Shown here: in pieces, positions 1 through 9,911 of the stretch
How positions within the stretch are numbered: the stretch's first letter is position 1
Layout: each line of letters begins with the position of its first letter
Made by a program: the position numbers and the translations under genes
The notes under the pieces: model-generated
Seen by the model: only the letters and a program-made list of their open reading frames with translations
The model's database searches: none
What the model was told of the DNA's origin: nothing
Assembly (NCBI RefSeq): GCF_035987325.1
Contig: NZ_CP108488.1
Location: forward strand, 248,001-312,000
Direction of reading: 5' to 3'
DNA length: 64,000 bases
DNA from: Streptomyces sp. NBC_01244
GTDB taxonomy: Bacteria; Actinomycetota; Actinomycetes; Streptomycetales; Streptomycetaceae

Positions 1-1
1 T

Positions 2-2329
2 CACCTCGACGGGTGCGTCGCGCTGCTCGCCGCCTCCCGTCGGAAAGCGGCTTTTCCCCCCGGCACCGGGATCCAGGTGCACGAGGTGCAGGCGCTCGAC
101 GCGCATGCGGCCATCGAGCTGGTGACCCACCGCTTTCCGGCCATGGCGCCCGCGATCCGTCGAAGGCTGCTCGCGGAGGCCTGTGGGAACCCCCTCGCCT
201 TACTGGAGCTGCCCGTCCCGCTCAGTCTCGCGCAACAGACGCGGTCACGTGCGCTGCCGATGGTGCTGCCGCTGACCGAGCGGCTGCGGACGATCTTCTC
301 CGAGCGGGTCACGGACCTGCCCGAGGCCACGAGGAAGCTGCTCCTGCTCGCGGCGCTCGACGACTCGGGCGACCTTCGCCTCCTGCCCCGGACCGGCGAC
401 GGGCCAGGGGCCCTCGCGGATTTCTCGGCTGCCGAGCGAGCCGGGCTGGTACGTGTGGACGCCGGGGCCGGGCGCCTGGTCTTCCGGCAGCCGCTGACCC
501 GCTCTGCCGTCATGGAGCTGTCGACCAGTTCCGAGCGCCGATGGGCGCACCAGGCGCTGGCCGACGTACTCCCGGAGGGATCCGTACGCCGGGCCCTGCA
601 CCTGGCCCGCGCCACCGTGGGGCCGGACGAGCAGGTGGCCGCCCTGCTGCACGAGTCCGCTTACACCACCCTGCGCCAGGGTGACGCCGTTGGTGCCGTC
701 GCCGCCCTGCTGCGCGCTTCGGAGCTCAGCGGCTCGGGGCCGGCCAAGGGCCGGCGGCTGGCCGAGGCCGCCTGTCTGAGCGCCAATGTCACCGGCGACC
801 TGCGTGGCGTACGCGTCCTTCTCGCCGAGGTCGCGGCCGTCGACCCGCAGGCCGGTACGACTCCGGCCGCCGCCACGGCGGCGGCCGGGGAGCTCCTCCA
901 CTGCGACGGGGACGCGGCCGGCGCCCACCGGCTGCTGGTCGGCGCGCTCACCGGCGATGCCGGTCGGCCCCCGGCCGGGGACGTGATGATCCGCGAGGCA
1001 CTCCACACCTTGACCACTGCGTGCTTCTTCGGCGGGCGGCGGGAACTGTGGCAGTCCCTCGACACCGTCCTGGCACGGTTCGGCCCGGTCAGCCCCGACC
1101 CGCTGCTACCGGTTCTGCGGGGGACCCTCGGTGACCCGGTCCGCACGGCGTTGCCGGTGCTGCCCCGTCTCGACGCGCTGATCGCCGGCCTCCACCGGCA
1201 GGCCGACCCCTCCCGCATCGTCCGTACGGCAGCCTGCGCCGCCCCCGTGGACAGGCTGCCGGGCTGCCGTACCTCATTGCTGCGCGTGGTCGAGGACGGC
1301 CGCGGCGACGGAGCCGTGGCCTCGGCCATACCCGCCCTGCTGCTCCTGGCCGACGACGCCTATGCCAGGGGCCGGTGGGACGAGGTCACCGAGCTGACGA
1401 ACGAGGCCCTGGGCTGGTGCGCGACCCACGACTACCGGCTCCATGCCCGGTCGGGCCACCGGTTGCAGGGACTGCTGGCCGCCGCACGAGGTGACGAGGA
1501 CTCCGCGCAGAACGTGGCCGACCGGCTCGCGTCCTGGGGCAACCCCCGAGGGCTGGGCACCCTGCGCGTGTACTCCGCGCACATCAAGGCATTGTCCGCG
1601 CTGGGGCGCGGCGACTTCGACTCCGCCTACCAGCAGTTGGCGTTCATCAGCCCTGCGGGCCGGCCGGCGCCGTACGTACCGCACGCCCTGTCGCTCGTCT
1701 GGGACTTCACCGAGGCGGCGACCCGCTCCGGCCACCATGCCGAGGCGGCCGCCCATCTGGCTGCCGTCCGGGCCGCCGGCGTCCCCTCCCTCTCGGCGCG
1801 GCTGGCCATGAACACACGGGCGGCCACCGCCCTGGCCGACCCGCACGCCGTGGACCGCGATCTCTTCGACGAGGCCATCGCCACACCCGGCGCGGAGCGC
1901 TGGCCCTTCGACCTGGCCCGGATCCGACTGGCCTACGGCGAACGGCTCCGCAGGTCGCAGGCGAGCGTCGCGGCACGCCCACACCTCGAAGCCGCCCTCA
2001 GTGCCTTCGAGCGCCTCGGCGCCGCCCCGTGGAGCGGCCGCGCGGCCGCGGAGCTGCGGGCAAGCGGCCGGCTCCCGGCTCCCGTCACGCCCACCCCGTC
2101 CGTCGACGGACCGGCCGTGCTGCTGACCCCTCAGGAGTGGCGGACCGCCCAGCTCGCCGCCACGGGGCTCACCAACAAGCAGGTCGCCGCTCAGCTCTTC
2201 CTGTCCCACCGCACCGTGGCCGCCCACCTGCGCGGCACCTTCGGCAAGCTCGGCATCACCTCCCGCGCCGGGCTGCGCGACGCGCTGACGGGCCGTGCTC
2301 CGGGCCCCGTCACTCCCTACGTCACATGA
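2..2329 (+). CDS. LuxR-family (LAL-type) ATP-binding transcriptional regulator, 5' truncated by window edge
   Basis: The reading frame is open from the left edge, so the N-terminal nucleotide-binding part is outside the window; a GTG at 77 is in frame but is not needed as a start. The visible part begins with the end of an AAA/STAND-type ATPase region (the 'EACGNPLALLEL' motif is typical of LAL regulators), continues as about 500 residues of alpha-helical TPR-like sequence, and ends in a LuxR-type helix-turn-helix: LTPQEWRTAQLAATGLTNK, followed by a recognition helix around SHRTVAAHLRGTFGKLG. Such proteins are pathway-level activators in streptomycetes. The gene carries a TTA leucine codon at 200-202, which in Streptomyces normally makes translation depend on the bldA tRNA. 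The target genes cannot be inferred here; the hydrolase 80 bp downstream lies on the same strand. Confidence 0.9.
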   Translation, partial: HLDGCVALLAASRRKAAFPPGTGIQVHEVQALDAHAAIELVTHRFPAMAPAIRRRLLAEACGNPLALLELPVPLSLAQQTRSRALPMVLPLTERLRTIFSERVTDLPEATRKLLLLAALDDSGDLRLLPRTGDGPGALADFSAAERAGLVRVDAGAGRLVFRQPLTRSAVMELSTSSERRWAHQALADVLPEGSVRRALHLARATVGPDEQVAALLHESAYTTLRQGDAVGAVAALLRASELSGSGPAKGRRLAEAACLSANVTGDLRGVRVLLAEVAAVDPQAGTTPAAATAAAGELLHCDGDAAGAHRLLVGALTGDAGRPPAGDVMIREALHTLTTACFFGGRRELWQSLDTVLARFGPVSPDPLLPVLRGTLGDPVRTALPVLPRLDALIAGLHRQADPSRIVRTAACAAPVDRLPGCRTSLLRVVEDGRGDGAVASAIPALLLLADDAYARGRWDEVTELTNEALGWCATHDYRLHARSGHRLQGLLAAARGDEDSAQNVADRLASWGNPRGLGTLRVYSAHIKALSALGRGDFDSAYQQLAFISPAGRPAPYVPHALSLVWDFTEAATRSGHHAEAAAHLAAVRAAGVPSLSARLAMNTRAATALADPHAVDRDLFDEAIATPGAERWPFDLARIRLAYGERLRRSQASVAARPHLEAALSAFERLGAAPWSGRAAAELRASGRLPAPVTPTPSVDGPAVLLTPQEWRTAQLAATGLTNKQVAAQLFLSHRTVAAHLRGTFGKLGITSRAGLRDALTGRAPGPVTPYVT

Positions 2330-2410
2330 CGGAAGCGGCGTAAAGGGTTGCATTCCTAGTGTTTTGACCACGGGCCACTCATCCGGGCCCGCAGGAGCAC
2401 TGGAGGAATC

Positions 2411-3103
2411 TTGAGCGACAACGCGCAGCGGGGGAACGTCGTGCTCGTCCACGGAGGTTTCGTGGACGGATCCGGCTGGCAGGCAGTCCATGAGGCCCTC
2501 AAGGCCGACGGCTTCCGGGTGGCCGTCGTGCAGAACCCCACGCTCTCGCTGGAGGGCGACGTGGCCGCGACCCACCAGGTGATCGACTCGCTGCCGGGGC
2601 CGGTGACCCTGGTCGGCCACTCCTACGGCGGGGTCGTGATCACGGAAGCGGGCAACCACCCGAACGTGACCGCGCTGGTCTACATCGCCGCCTTCGCGCC
2701 CGACAAGAGCGAGTCGGTGAACACCCTGATCTCCGACCCGCCGGCCGGAGCCCCCGTACCGCCGATCCTGCCGCCCGACGAGGGCTTCCTCTTCCTGGAC
2801 CGCGAGCAGTTCGCCGACTCCTTCGCCGGTGACCTCCCCCGCGCCCAGGCCGAGTTCATGGCCGACTCCCAGGTCCCGTGGGGCGTCGGCGCCCTGACGG
2901 GCGCCGTCTCCCAGCCGGCCTGGCGCAGCAAGCCGTCCTGGTACCTGGTGGCCACGGACGACCGCATGATCCCGCCGCCCGCCCAGCTGGCGATGGCCGA
3001 CCGGATCGGGGCGCAGACGGTCGAGGTGGCCGCCAGCCACTCCGTGTACGTCTCGCAGCCCGATGCCGTCGCCGACCTCATCCGGCAGGCCGCCCGCGGC
3101 TGA
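2411..3103 (+). CDS. alpha/beta-fold hydrolase (230 aa)
   Basis: Small cytoplasmic alpha/beta hydrolase of the pheromone-esterase-like group. The translation shows the oxyanion-loop HGG near residues 14-16, the nucleophile elbow GHSYGG with Ser71, an acid in 'ATDDRMIP' (Asp183 or Asp184) and the catalytic His210 in 'ASHSVYVS'. Length and motif spacing are normal for the family. The start is TTG at 2411, chosen because GGAGGA sits 4-9 bases upstream and the protein then begins directly with the first beta strand. It stands alone between the LuxR gene and a convergent UvrA-like gene, separated from the latter by a strong hairpin. The substrate is unknown; related proteins hydrolyse esters. Confidence 0.88.
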   Translation: MSDNAQRGNVVLVHGGFVDGSGWQAVHEALKADGFRVAVVQNPTLSLEGDVAATHQVIDSLPGPVTLVGHSYGGVVITEAGNHPNVTALVYIAAFAPDKSESVNTLISDPPAGAPVPPILPPDEGFLFLDREQFADSFAGDLPRAQAEFMADSQVPWGVGALTGAVSQPAWRSKPSWYLVATDDRMIPPPAQLAMADRIGAQTVEVAASHSVYVSQPDAVADLIRQAARG

Positions 3104-3127
3104 CGCCGCCATCAAGGCGCAGCACAG

Positions 3128-3160
3128 TTGAGGCCCGGGACCTTCGCTCCCGGGCCTCAA
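3128..3160. terminator. bidirectional hairpin between convergent hydrolase and UvrA-like genes
   Basis: A perfect 13-bp inverted repeat (TTGAGGCCCGGGA / TCCCGGGCCTCAA) with a 7-base loop lies in the 79-bp gap between the two convergent stop codons, so it can serve both transcripts. Confidence 0.8.
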
Positions 3161-3182
3161 CCGGCTTCAACGACCCGTTCCC

Positions 3183-5576
<2,394 letters not shown>

Positions 5577-5695
5577 GCTCGTCGTTCTCCAAGACTGATG
5601 TGCGGCAACGCAGTTGTGCGGATCCGTGGCCGTCACTGGATTCGCGGAGTCGCTGTCGCGCGGTAGGCCGGCGCCGATCGCGCCGGGTCGGCCCT

Positions 5696-5719
5696 GGCCT
5701 CCGGTCCGGATCGGAGGCC
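5696..5719. terminator. short hairpin between DrrB-like and UvrA-like genes
   Basis: GGCCTCCG pairs with CGGAGGCC across an 8-base loop just after the permease stop. It could attenuate readthrough into the UvrA-like gene. The stem is short and there is no U-tract. Confidence 0.4.
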
Positions 5720-5732
5720 CGGGCCGGGTTCG

Positions 5733-6557
5733 TCAGCGACTCAGGTCCCGGAACCGCTTCACTGCCAGCGGGAGGAACACCGCGATCAAGACAACCGGCC
5801 AGGCCACCGCGAGGAGTTCCGCGTGGGTCGCGGCCCAGGAGTCGCCGGCCGCGCCCGGGTTGCCGAAGAGGCCGCGTACCGCGGTGGCCGTCGCGGACAT
5901 CGGGTTCCACTCCACGATCACGCCCAGCCAGGAGGGCATCGATTCGGGCGAGGCGATGACGTTGGAGAGGAAGCTGACCGGCCAGACGAGGATCTGCACG
6001 GCCTGCACCAGTTCCGGCTTGCCCGCGACCATCGCCAGGTGGATGCCGATCCACAGCATCGCGAACCGCAGCAGCAACAGCAGTCCTACGGCGCCCAGGA
6101 AGGCGGCGAGGCCCTCGTGCCAGCGCCAGCCGATCGCATATCCGACCGTGATCATGACGGTCAGGCCGACCGCCGACTGCAGCATGTCGGCGACGCTCCG
6201 GCCGACCAGGACCGCGCCGGAGTTCATCGGCATCGAGCGGAACCGGTCGATGACCCCCTTGCCGAGGTCCTGCGTGACCGAGAGCATCGTGGCTTCCAGG
6301 CCGAAGGCCATGGTCATGGTGAGCATGCCGGGGACCAGGTAGGCCGTGAAGTCCCCGTCGACGCCCTGTCCGCCGCCGATCAGGTAGCTGAACATCAGCA
6401 GCATCATCACCGGGAAGACCAGCCCGACGACCACCTGCACGGGCTGTCGCGCCCAGTGGGCCAGCTCGCGCCGGGTCATCGTCCAGGAGTCGACGGCCGC
6501 CCAGCCCAGCTTCGAACCCGTGCCGTGCTCCGCGCTCACACCGTGCGTCGCACTCAT
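5733..6557 (-). CDS. ABC-2-type drug exporter permease, DrrB-like (274 aa)
   Basis: Integral membrane subunit of a daunorubicin-type ABC exporter. About six hydrophobic segments can be seen: one after '[18 protein letters not shown]', then around residues 55-80, 105-130, 140-165, 170-195 and a last one near '[16 protein letters not shown]'. Length is normal for the family. The ATG at 6557 overlaps the TGA of the ATPase gene (ATGA) and is preceded by GGAGG, so the two subunits are translationally coupled. It pairs with the ATPase to export a hydrophobic compound across the cytoplasmic membrane. The substrate cannot be read from the sequence. Confidence 0.9.
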   Translation of the reverse strand: MSATHGVSAEHGTGSKLGWAAVDSWTMTRRELAHWARQPVQVVVGLVFPVMMLLMFSYLIGGGQGVDGDFTAYLVPGMLTMTMAFGLEATMLSVTQDLGKGVIDRFRSMPMNSGAVLVGRSVADMLQSAVGLTVMITVGYAIGWRWHEGLAAFLGAVGLLLLLRFAMLWIGIHLAMVAGKPELVQAVQILVWPVSFLSNVIASPESMPSWLGVIVEWNPMSATATAVRGLFGNPGAAGDSWAATHAELLAVAWPVVLIAVFLPLAVKRFRDLSR

Positions 6558-7492
6558 ACGGCCTCCTCCCTCGTCAGGTGCATGAAGACCTCGTCGAGCG
6601 TCGGCCGGCGTACGGCGATGTCCTCCGCCTCGATGCCCGCCACTTCCAGTGCCCGCACGGTCTCGGTCAGGGCCGCCATCCGGTCGGTGACCGAGGCGCT
6701 GACCATCCGCCGGTCCTCGTCCACCACCACGTCACCGGGCAGGAGTGAGGCCGCTCGGGCCAGTTGGGCCGTGTCGTGCAGGACCACGTCGATGCGGTCG
6801 CCGCCCGTCTTGGTCTTCAGCTCGTCGGCCGTTCCCTCGGCAATGACCTTCCCGTGGTTGATCACCGCGATCTTGTCGGCCAGCTGGTCGGCTTCCTCCA
6901 GGTACTGCGTGGTCAACAGGACGGTCGCGCCGCCGCCCACCAGGGAACGCACCGCGTTCCACACCTCCGTGCGACCGCGGGGGTCGAGCCCGGTCGTGGG
7001 CTCGTCCAGGAAGAGCACTTGAGGCCGCAAAATGAGGGAGGCCGCGAGGTCGAGCCGCCGCCGCATGCCGCCGCTGTACTGCTTGACCGCCTTCTTGCCG
7101 GTGTCCGCGAGCCCGAACCGGGCCAGGAGCTCATCAGCCCGCGCGCCCGCACGGCGGGAGCCGAGATGGTAGAGGCGGCCGAACATCTCCAAGTTCTGGC
7201 GGCCGCTGAGCTCCTCATCGACAGCGGCGTGCTGGCCGAGCAGCCCGATCCGCGAGCGCACCTCGTCGGCCCGGGTCCGCACGTCGAAGCCCGCCACCTC
7301 GACACGCCCCTCCTCGGGGCGCAGCAGCGTGGACATGATGCGTACGGCCGTGGTCTTTCCGGCGCCGTTCGGGCCGAGAATCCCATGTACGGTCCCGGCT
7401 CGGACGGTGAGATCAAGGCCGTCGAGGGCCTGCTTGTCCCCGTACTTCTTCCGCAGACCTTCGACGACGATCGCCAGATCATGGTCAGACAA
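6554..7492 (-). CDS. ABC exporter ATPase, DrrA-like
   Basis: Nucleotide-binding subunit of a DrrAB-type exporter. It shows Walker [12 protein letters not shown], signature [11 protein letters not shown], Walker [12 protein letters not shown] and the C-terminal DrrA tail motif '[13 protein letters not shown]'. The longest frame starts at a GTG (7507), but the bases just after that GTG form AAGGAGG, an ideal ribosome site for the TTG at 7492. I therefore prefer TTG 7492 (312 aa). A palindromic operator-like site begins 20 bp upstream of this start, so a PadR-type regulator is the expected control. It overlaps the permease gene by 4 bases. Confidence 0.9.
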   Translation of the reverse strand: MSDHDLAIVVEGLRKKYGDKQALDGLDLTVRAGTVHGILGPNGAGKTTAVRIMSTLLRPEEGRVEVAGFDVRTRADEVRSRIGLLGQHAAVDEELSGRQNLEMFGRLYHLGSRRAGARADELLARFGLADTGKKAVKQYSGGMRRRLDLAASLILRPQVLFLDEPTTGLDPRGRTEVWNAVRSLVGGGATVLLTTQYLEEADQLADKIAVINHGKVIAEGTADELKTKTGGDRIDVVLHDTAQLARAASLLPGDVVVDEDRRMVSASVTDRMAALTETVRALEVAGIEAEDIAVRRPTLDEVFMHLTREEAV

Positions 7493-7511
7493 AACACCCT
7501 CCTTCACCTAA

Positions 7512-7642
7512 TGATCAAACTTGACTAGAGATTCCAAGGTAAGGCGCTCCGCCCTCTTAGTCAAACTTGATTAGATCGCGAAGCGAAGGGAGTGGCACGG
7601 CTAGTCAAACTTGGATAGAGATAGTCTAGTCAAAATTGCCCA
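7512..7642. promoter_or_regulatory. array of four palindromic operator-like sites between DrrA-like and truncated PadR genes
   Basis: Four copies of a TAGTCAA-n2-TTGAYTA-type element are visible: 7512-7527 (TGATCAAACTTGACTA), 7558-7573 (TAGTCAAACTTGATTA), 7602-7617 (TAGTCAAACTTGGATA) and a half-degenerate copy at 7627-7642 (TAGTCAAAATTG...). Centre-to-centre spacings are about 46, 44 and 25 bp. The first lies just upstream of the exporter ATPase start; the last overlaps the TTG proposed as start of the PadR remnant. This is the layout of an autoregulated divergent PadR/exporter promoter. Confidence 0.7.
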
Positions 7643-8094
7643 AGAGCGCCGTCGGCGGCCCGCCCCGCGTCGAGTACGAGATCACCGACAAGGGAACCGA
7701 AGAGTTCTTCACCCTGCTGCGCGAGGCCCTGAGCTCGCACGAGCAGAAGTCCGACGTCGTCTCGGCCGGCCTCGGCTTCATCGTCGACCTGCCCCGGAAC
7801 GAGGCCGTCGCCCTCCTCAAGCAGCGGATCGCGGGGCTCGAGCAGTGGCGGTCCGCCGTCACCGAGTACTACACGCCGGAGGACGGGCCCGGGCAGCTCG
7901 GCCACATCGGCGAAATCATGAACCTGTGGGTGCACTCGGCCGACAGCGGCGCGGAATGGACCCGCGGACTCGTCGAGCGGATCGAAGGCGGCGCGTACAC
8001 CTTCGCGGGGGAGGGCGAACCCTTCGTGGGCGTGCTCGCGGACGATGAGCCGAACCCGTACGCGACAGGGCCACACCCCGGGGACAACCGCTAG
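7636..8094 (+). pseudogene. PadR-family regulator lacking its N-terminal winged-helix domain (152-aa remnant)
   Basis: The sequence starts inside what is normally the wing of a PadR winged helix ('GGPPRVEYEITDKGTEEFF') and continues with a full PadR C-terminal dimerisation/effector domain ('LLKQRIAGLEQWRSAVTEYY', 'LWVHSADSGAEWTRGLVERI'). About 65 N-terminal residues that carry the DNA-recognition helices are absent. An in-frame TAG at 7627-7629 closes the frame upstream, and no other frame encodes the missing part; only operator repeats lie there. The best available start is TTG 7636, without a clear ribosome site. If translated, the product could dimerise but not bind DNA by itself. The intact PadR at 13063-13569 shows what is missing. 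I treat it as a probable deletion remnant of the exporter's repressor. Confidence 0.7.
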
Positions 8095-8172
8095 CCGCAG
8101 GTCCTGACGGCGGCGCCGGGGCCGGTGTCGCCGCTCAGATCCGTGCAGGCACGGTCCGAGCGGTCGGACCGC

Positions 8173-8194
8173 CCCGGGGAATGACGTCCCCGGG
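8173..8194. terminator. hairpin between convergent PadR remnant and secreted-protein gene
   Basis: CCCGGGGA / TCCCCGGG, an 8-bp perfect stem with a 6-base loop (ATGACG), lies in the 112-bp gap between two convergent genes. Confidence 0.6.
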
Positions 8195-8206
8195 CAGCCC
8201 GGCCGG

Positions 8207-8569
8207 TCAGCCGAAGGTCAGGTTGGGGCTGGTCGTGGTGCCTCCGGCGTAGAACCAGGTCGAACCCGGGTTCTGGGGGTGCCCGGTGCCCACGTAGAAC
8301 GTCCCGGGGTTGGTGTTCCAGTAGCCCCAGATCTTGACGTAGCTGGTACCCGCTTGGAGCGGGACGTACTGGCACACTCCCCTGGGAACTTCGCCGGAGC
8401 TGCCCTGCTGGGGGAGCTCGAAGCGGATCCTGTAGTTGCCGGATGCGCAGATGGTGGTCGAGCTGGTGGCGGCGGACGCGGGGACCGCCACCGCCATCAC
8501 GACCGCCGCGGCGGCGACGGCCGTGACTCCGGCGGCTCCGGCACGCTTGATGCGGGTGCTCAGGTTCAT
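8207..8569 (-). CDS. small secreted protein of unknown function (120 aa)
   Basis: Begins with a clear Sec signal peptide: basic MNLSTRIKR, an Ala/Val-rich hydrophobic core and an AxA site ending 'VPASA' near residue 33. The mature part is about 87 residues, rich in Gly, Thr, Ser, Tyr and Trp, with two cysteines ('TICAS' and 'GVCQY') that could form one disulfide. It looks like a small extracellular beta protein. I do not recognise a family. The start is ATG 8569, preceded by AGGAAGGG; a longer frame upstream has no signal-like beginning. It is monocistronic, with 220 bp before ispH upstream on the same strand. Confidence 0.75.
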   Translation of the reverse strand: MNLSTRIKRAGAAGVTAVAAAAVVMAVAVPASAATSSTTICASGNYRIRFELPQQGSSGEVPRGVCQYVPLQAGTSYVKIWGYWNTNPGTFYVGTGHPQNPGSTWFYAGGTTTSPNLTFG

Positions 8570-8712
8570 GGGATGCCCTTCCTGGGAAGTGGTCGCGGAA
8601 GACGGGGCCGAGGGGCCGACCCACGGCCCGCCCCTGTGCAGTTCATGATTGCCACGCTCGTCGGCCACGGGGCCGGATCCTGGTGGGGTTTGCCCGTTCA
8701 ACGGCGCCTTCT

Positions 8713-8739
8713 GCCCGGACGGGAAACTCCCGCCCGGGC
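8713..8739. terminator. hairpin downstream of ispH
   Basis: GCCCGGACGGGA / TCCCGCCCGGGC, a 12-bp stem with one mismatch and a 3-base loop, lies 52-78 bases after the ispH stop on the minus strand. The rest of the 8570-8790 gap shows nothing else I can assign. Confidence 0.6.
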
Positions 8740-8790
8740 GGGATTCCGCCGGCCGGTGGCACCCCTCCGGGACGCCTGCCCTGCCGCCGA

Positions 8791-9765
8791 TCAAGGTCGG
8801 GGTTCGGTCAGTTCACGGGGGAGGGAGAAGCGCTGGCCCTCGCGCGCCACCTCCACCGTGCGCACGTCCCGGTAGCCGCGGGCGGCCAGTTCCGCGACCA
8901 CGGCGGCGATGGATTCCGCGGGCGCGGAGGCTCCTGCCGTGACCCCGACGACCGCGGCGCGGTGCAGCCACCCGTCCTCGATCGCGGCGGGGGCGCCGAC
9001 CAGGTGGGCCGGGGTGCCGCAGGCCCTCGCCACTTCCACCAGGCGGCAGGAGTTGTGGGAGTTCGCGGAGCCGACGACCAGGACGATGTCGCTCGCCCCC
9101 GCCAAGTGCTTCGCGCCCGCCTGACGGTTCTGCGCGGCGTAGCAGATGTCGTCGCTCGGCGGGTCCTCGATGCCGGGGAACCGCTTGCGCAGCTCCGCCG
9201 CGACCCGTTCGGTCTCGTCGACGGTGAGCGTGGTCTGAGCGAGCCAGACGAGCCGCCCCCGGTCGGGGACTTCCAGCACGCGTGCGGCTGCGACGCCGTG
9301 CACCAGGTGCGTTCGGCCGGGGGCAACTCCGGCCGTCCCGATGACCTCCTCGTGCTCCGGGTCCCCGATCAGCAGGATGTCGTAGCCGAGTTCGGCGTAC
9401 CGGTCGGCCTCGCGGTGCACCTTGGTCACCAGCGGGCAGGTGGCGTCGATGACCCGCCGGCCACGGTCCGCCGCCGCCTCCCGCACGTGCGGGGCCACTC
9501 CGTGCGCGGAGAGGACCAACACCGCCCCCGCCGGGACCTCGTCGGCCTCGGCGACGAACACGGCGCCCGCGCGCCGCAGCCGTTCCACCACCTGCCGGTT
9601 GTGCACGATCTGGCGGCGCACGTAGACGGGCGCCCCGTAGCGGGCGAGGGCTTTCTCGACCGTCTCGACGGCCCGGGACACCCCCGCGCAGAACCCGCTG
9701 GGCGCGGCGAGCAGAACCGATCTGGGGCCTGGTGCTCCGGATGGCCGTGCGGACCCGTTCGACAT
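8791..9765 (-). CDS. ispH: 4-hydroxy-3-methylbut-2-enyl diphosphate reductase (324 aa)
   Basis: IspH/LytB catalyses the last step of the MEP pathway, reducing HMBPP to IPP and DMAPP in the cytoplasm with an iron-sulfur cluster. The three conserved cluster cysteines are present: Cys26 in 'GFCAGV', Cys110 in 'DATCPLVTKVH' and Cys208 in 'DICYAAQNRQ'. Other conserved blocks include 'VYVRRQIVHN', 'SAHGV' and 'VGSANSHNS'. Length is normal. The ATG at 9765 is used because GGAGGA lies just upstream; a GTG five codons earlier overlaps that site. The gene stands alone. Actinomycetes often carry more than one ispH, so this could be a second copy serving isoprenoid secondary metabolism; the window cannot decide this. 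Confidence 0.95.
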   Translation of the reverse strand: MSNGSARPSGAPGPRSVLLAAPSGFCAGVSRAVETVEKALARYGAPVYVRRQIVHNRQVVERLRRAGAVFVAEADEVPAGAVLVLSAHGVAPHVREAAADRGRRVIDATCPLVTKVHREADRYAELGYDILLIGDPEHEEVIGTAGVAPGRTHLVHGVAAARVLEVPDRGRLVWLAQTTLTVDETERVAAELRKRFPGIEDPPSDDICYAAQNRQAGAKHLAGASDIVLVVGSANSHNSCRLVEVARACGTPAHLVGAPAAIEDGWLHRAAVVGVTAGASAPAESIAAVVAELAARGYRDVRTVEVAREGQRFSLPRELTEPRP

Positions 9766-9911
9766 GTCGTCCTCCAGCACTCGTCGGCTGAGGAGGAGAG
9801 AAGCATCGCGCGCCCGGGCGGACCACTGGCACGGTCCGAACCTTGCACCATCGGGTACCGGCTGCGCCCGAAGGGGTGCGGGCGTTCAGCCTCCGGGTTT
9901 GCGCCCCGGGG

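Noticed and set aside
7493..7507. GTG 7507 as start of the DrrA-like ATPase
   Set aside because: The AAGGAGG directly after it is the ribosome site for TTG 7492; using the GTG would place that site inside the coding region and leave the start without one.
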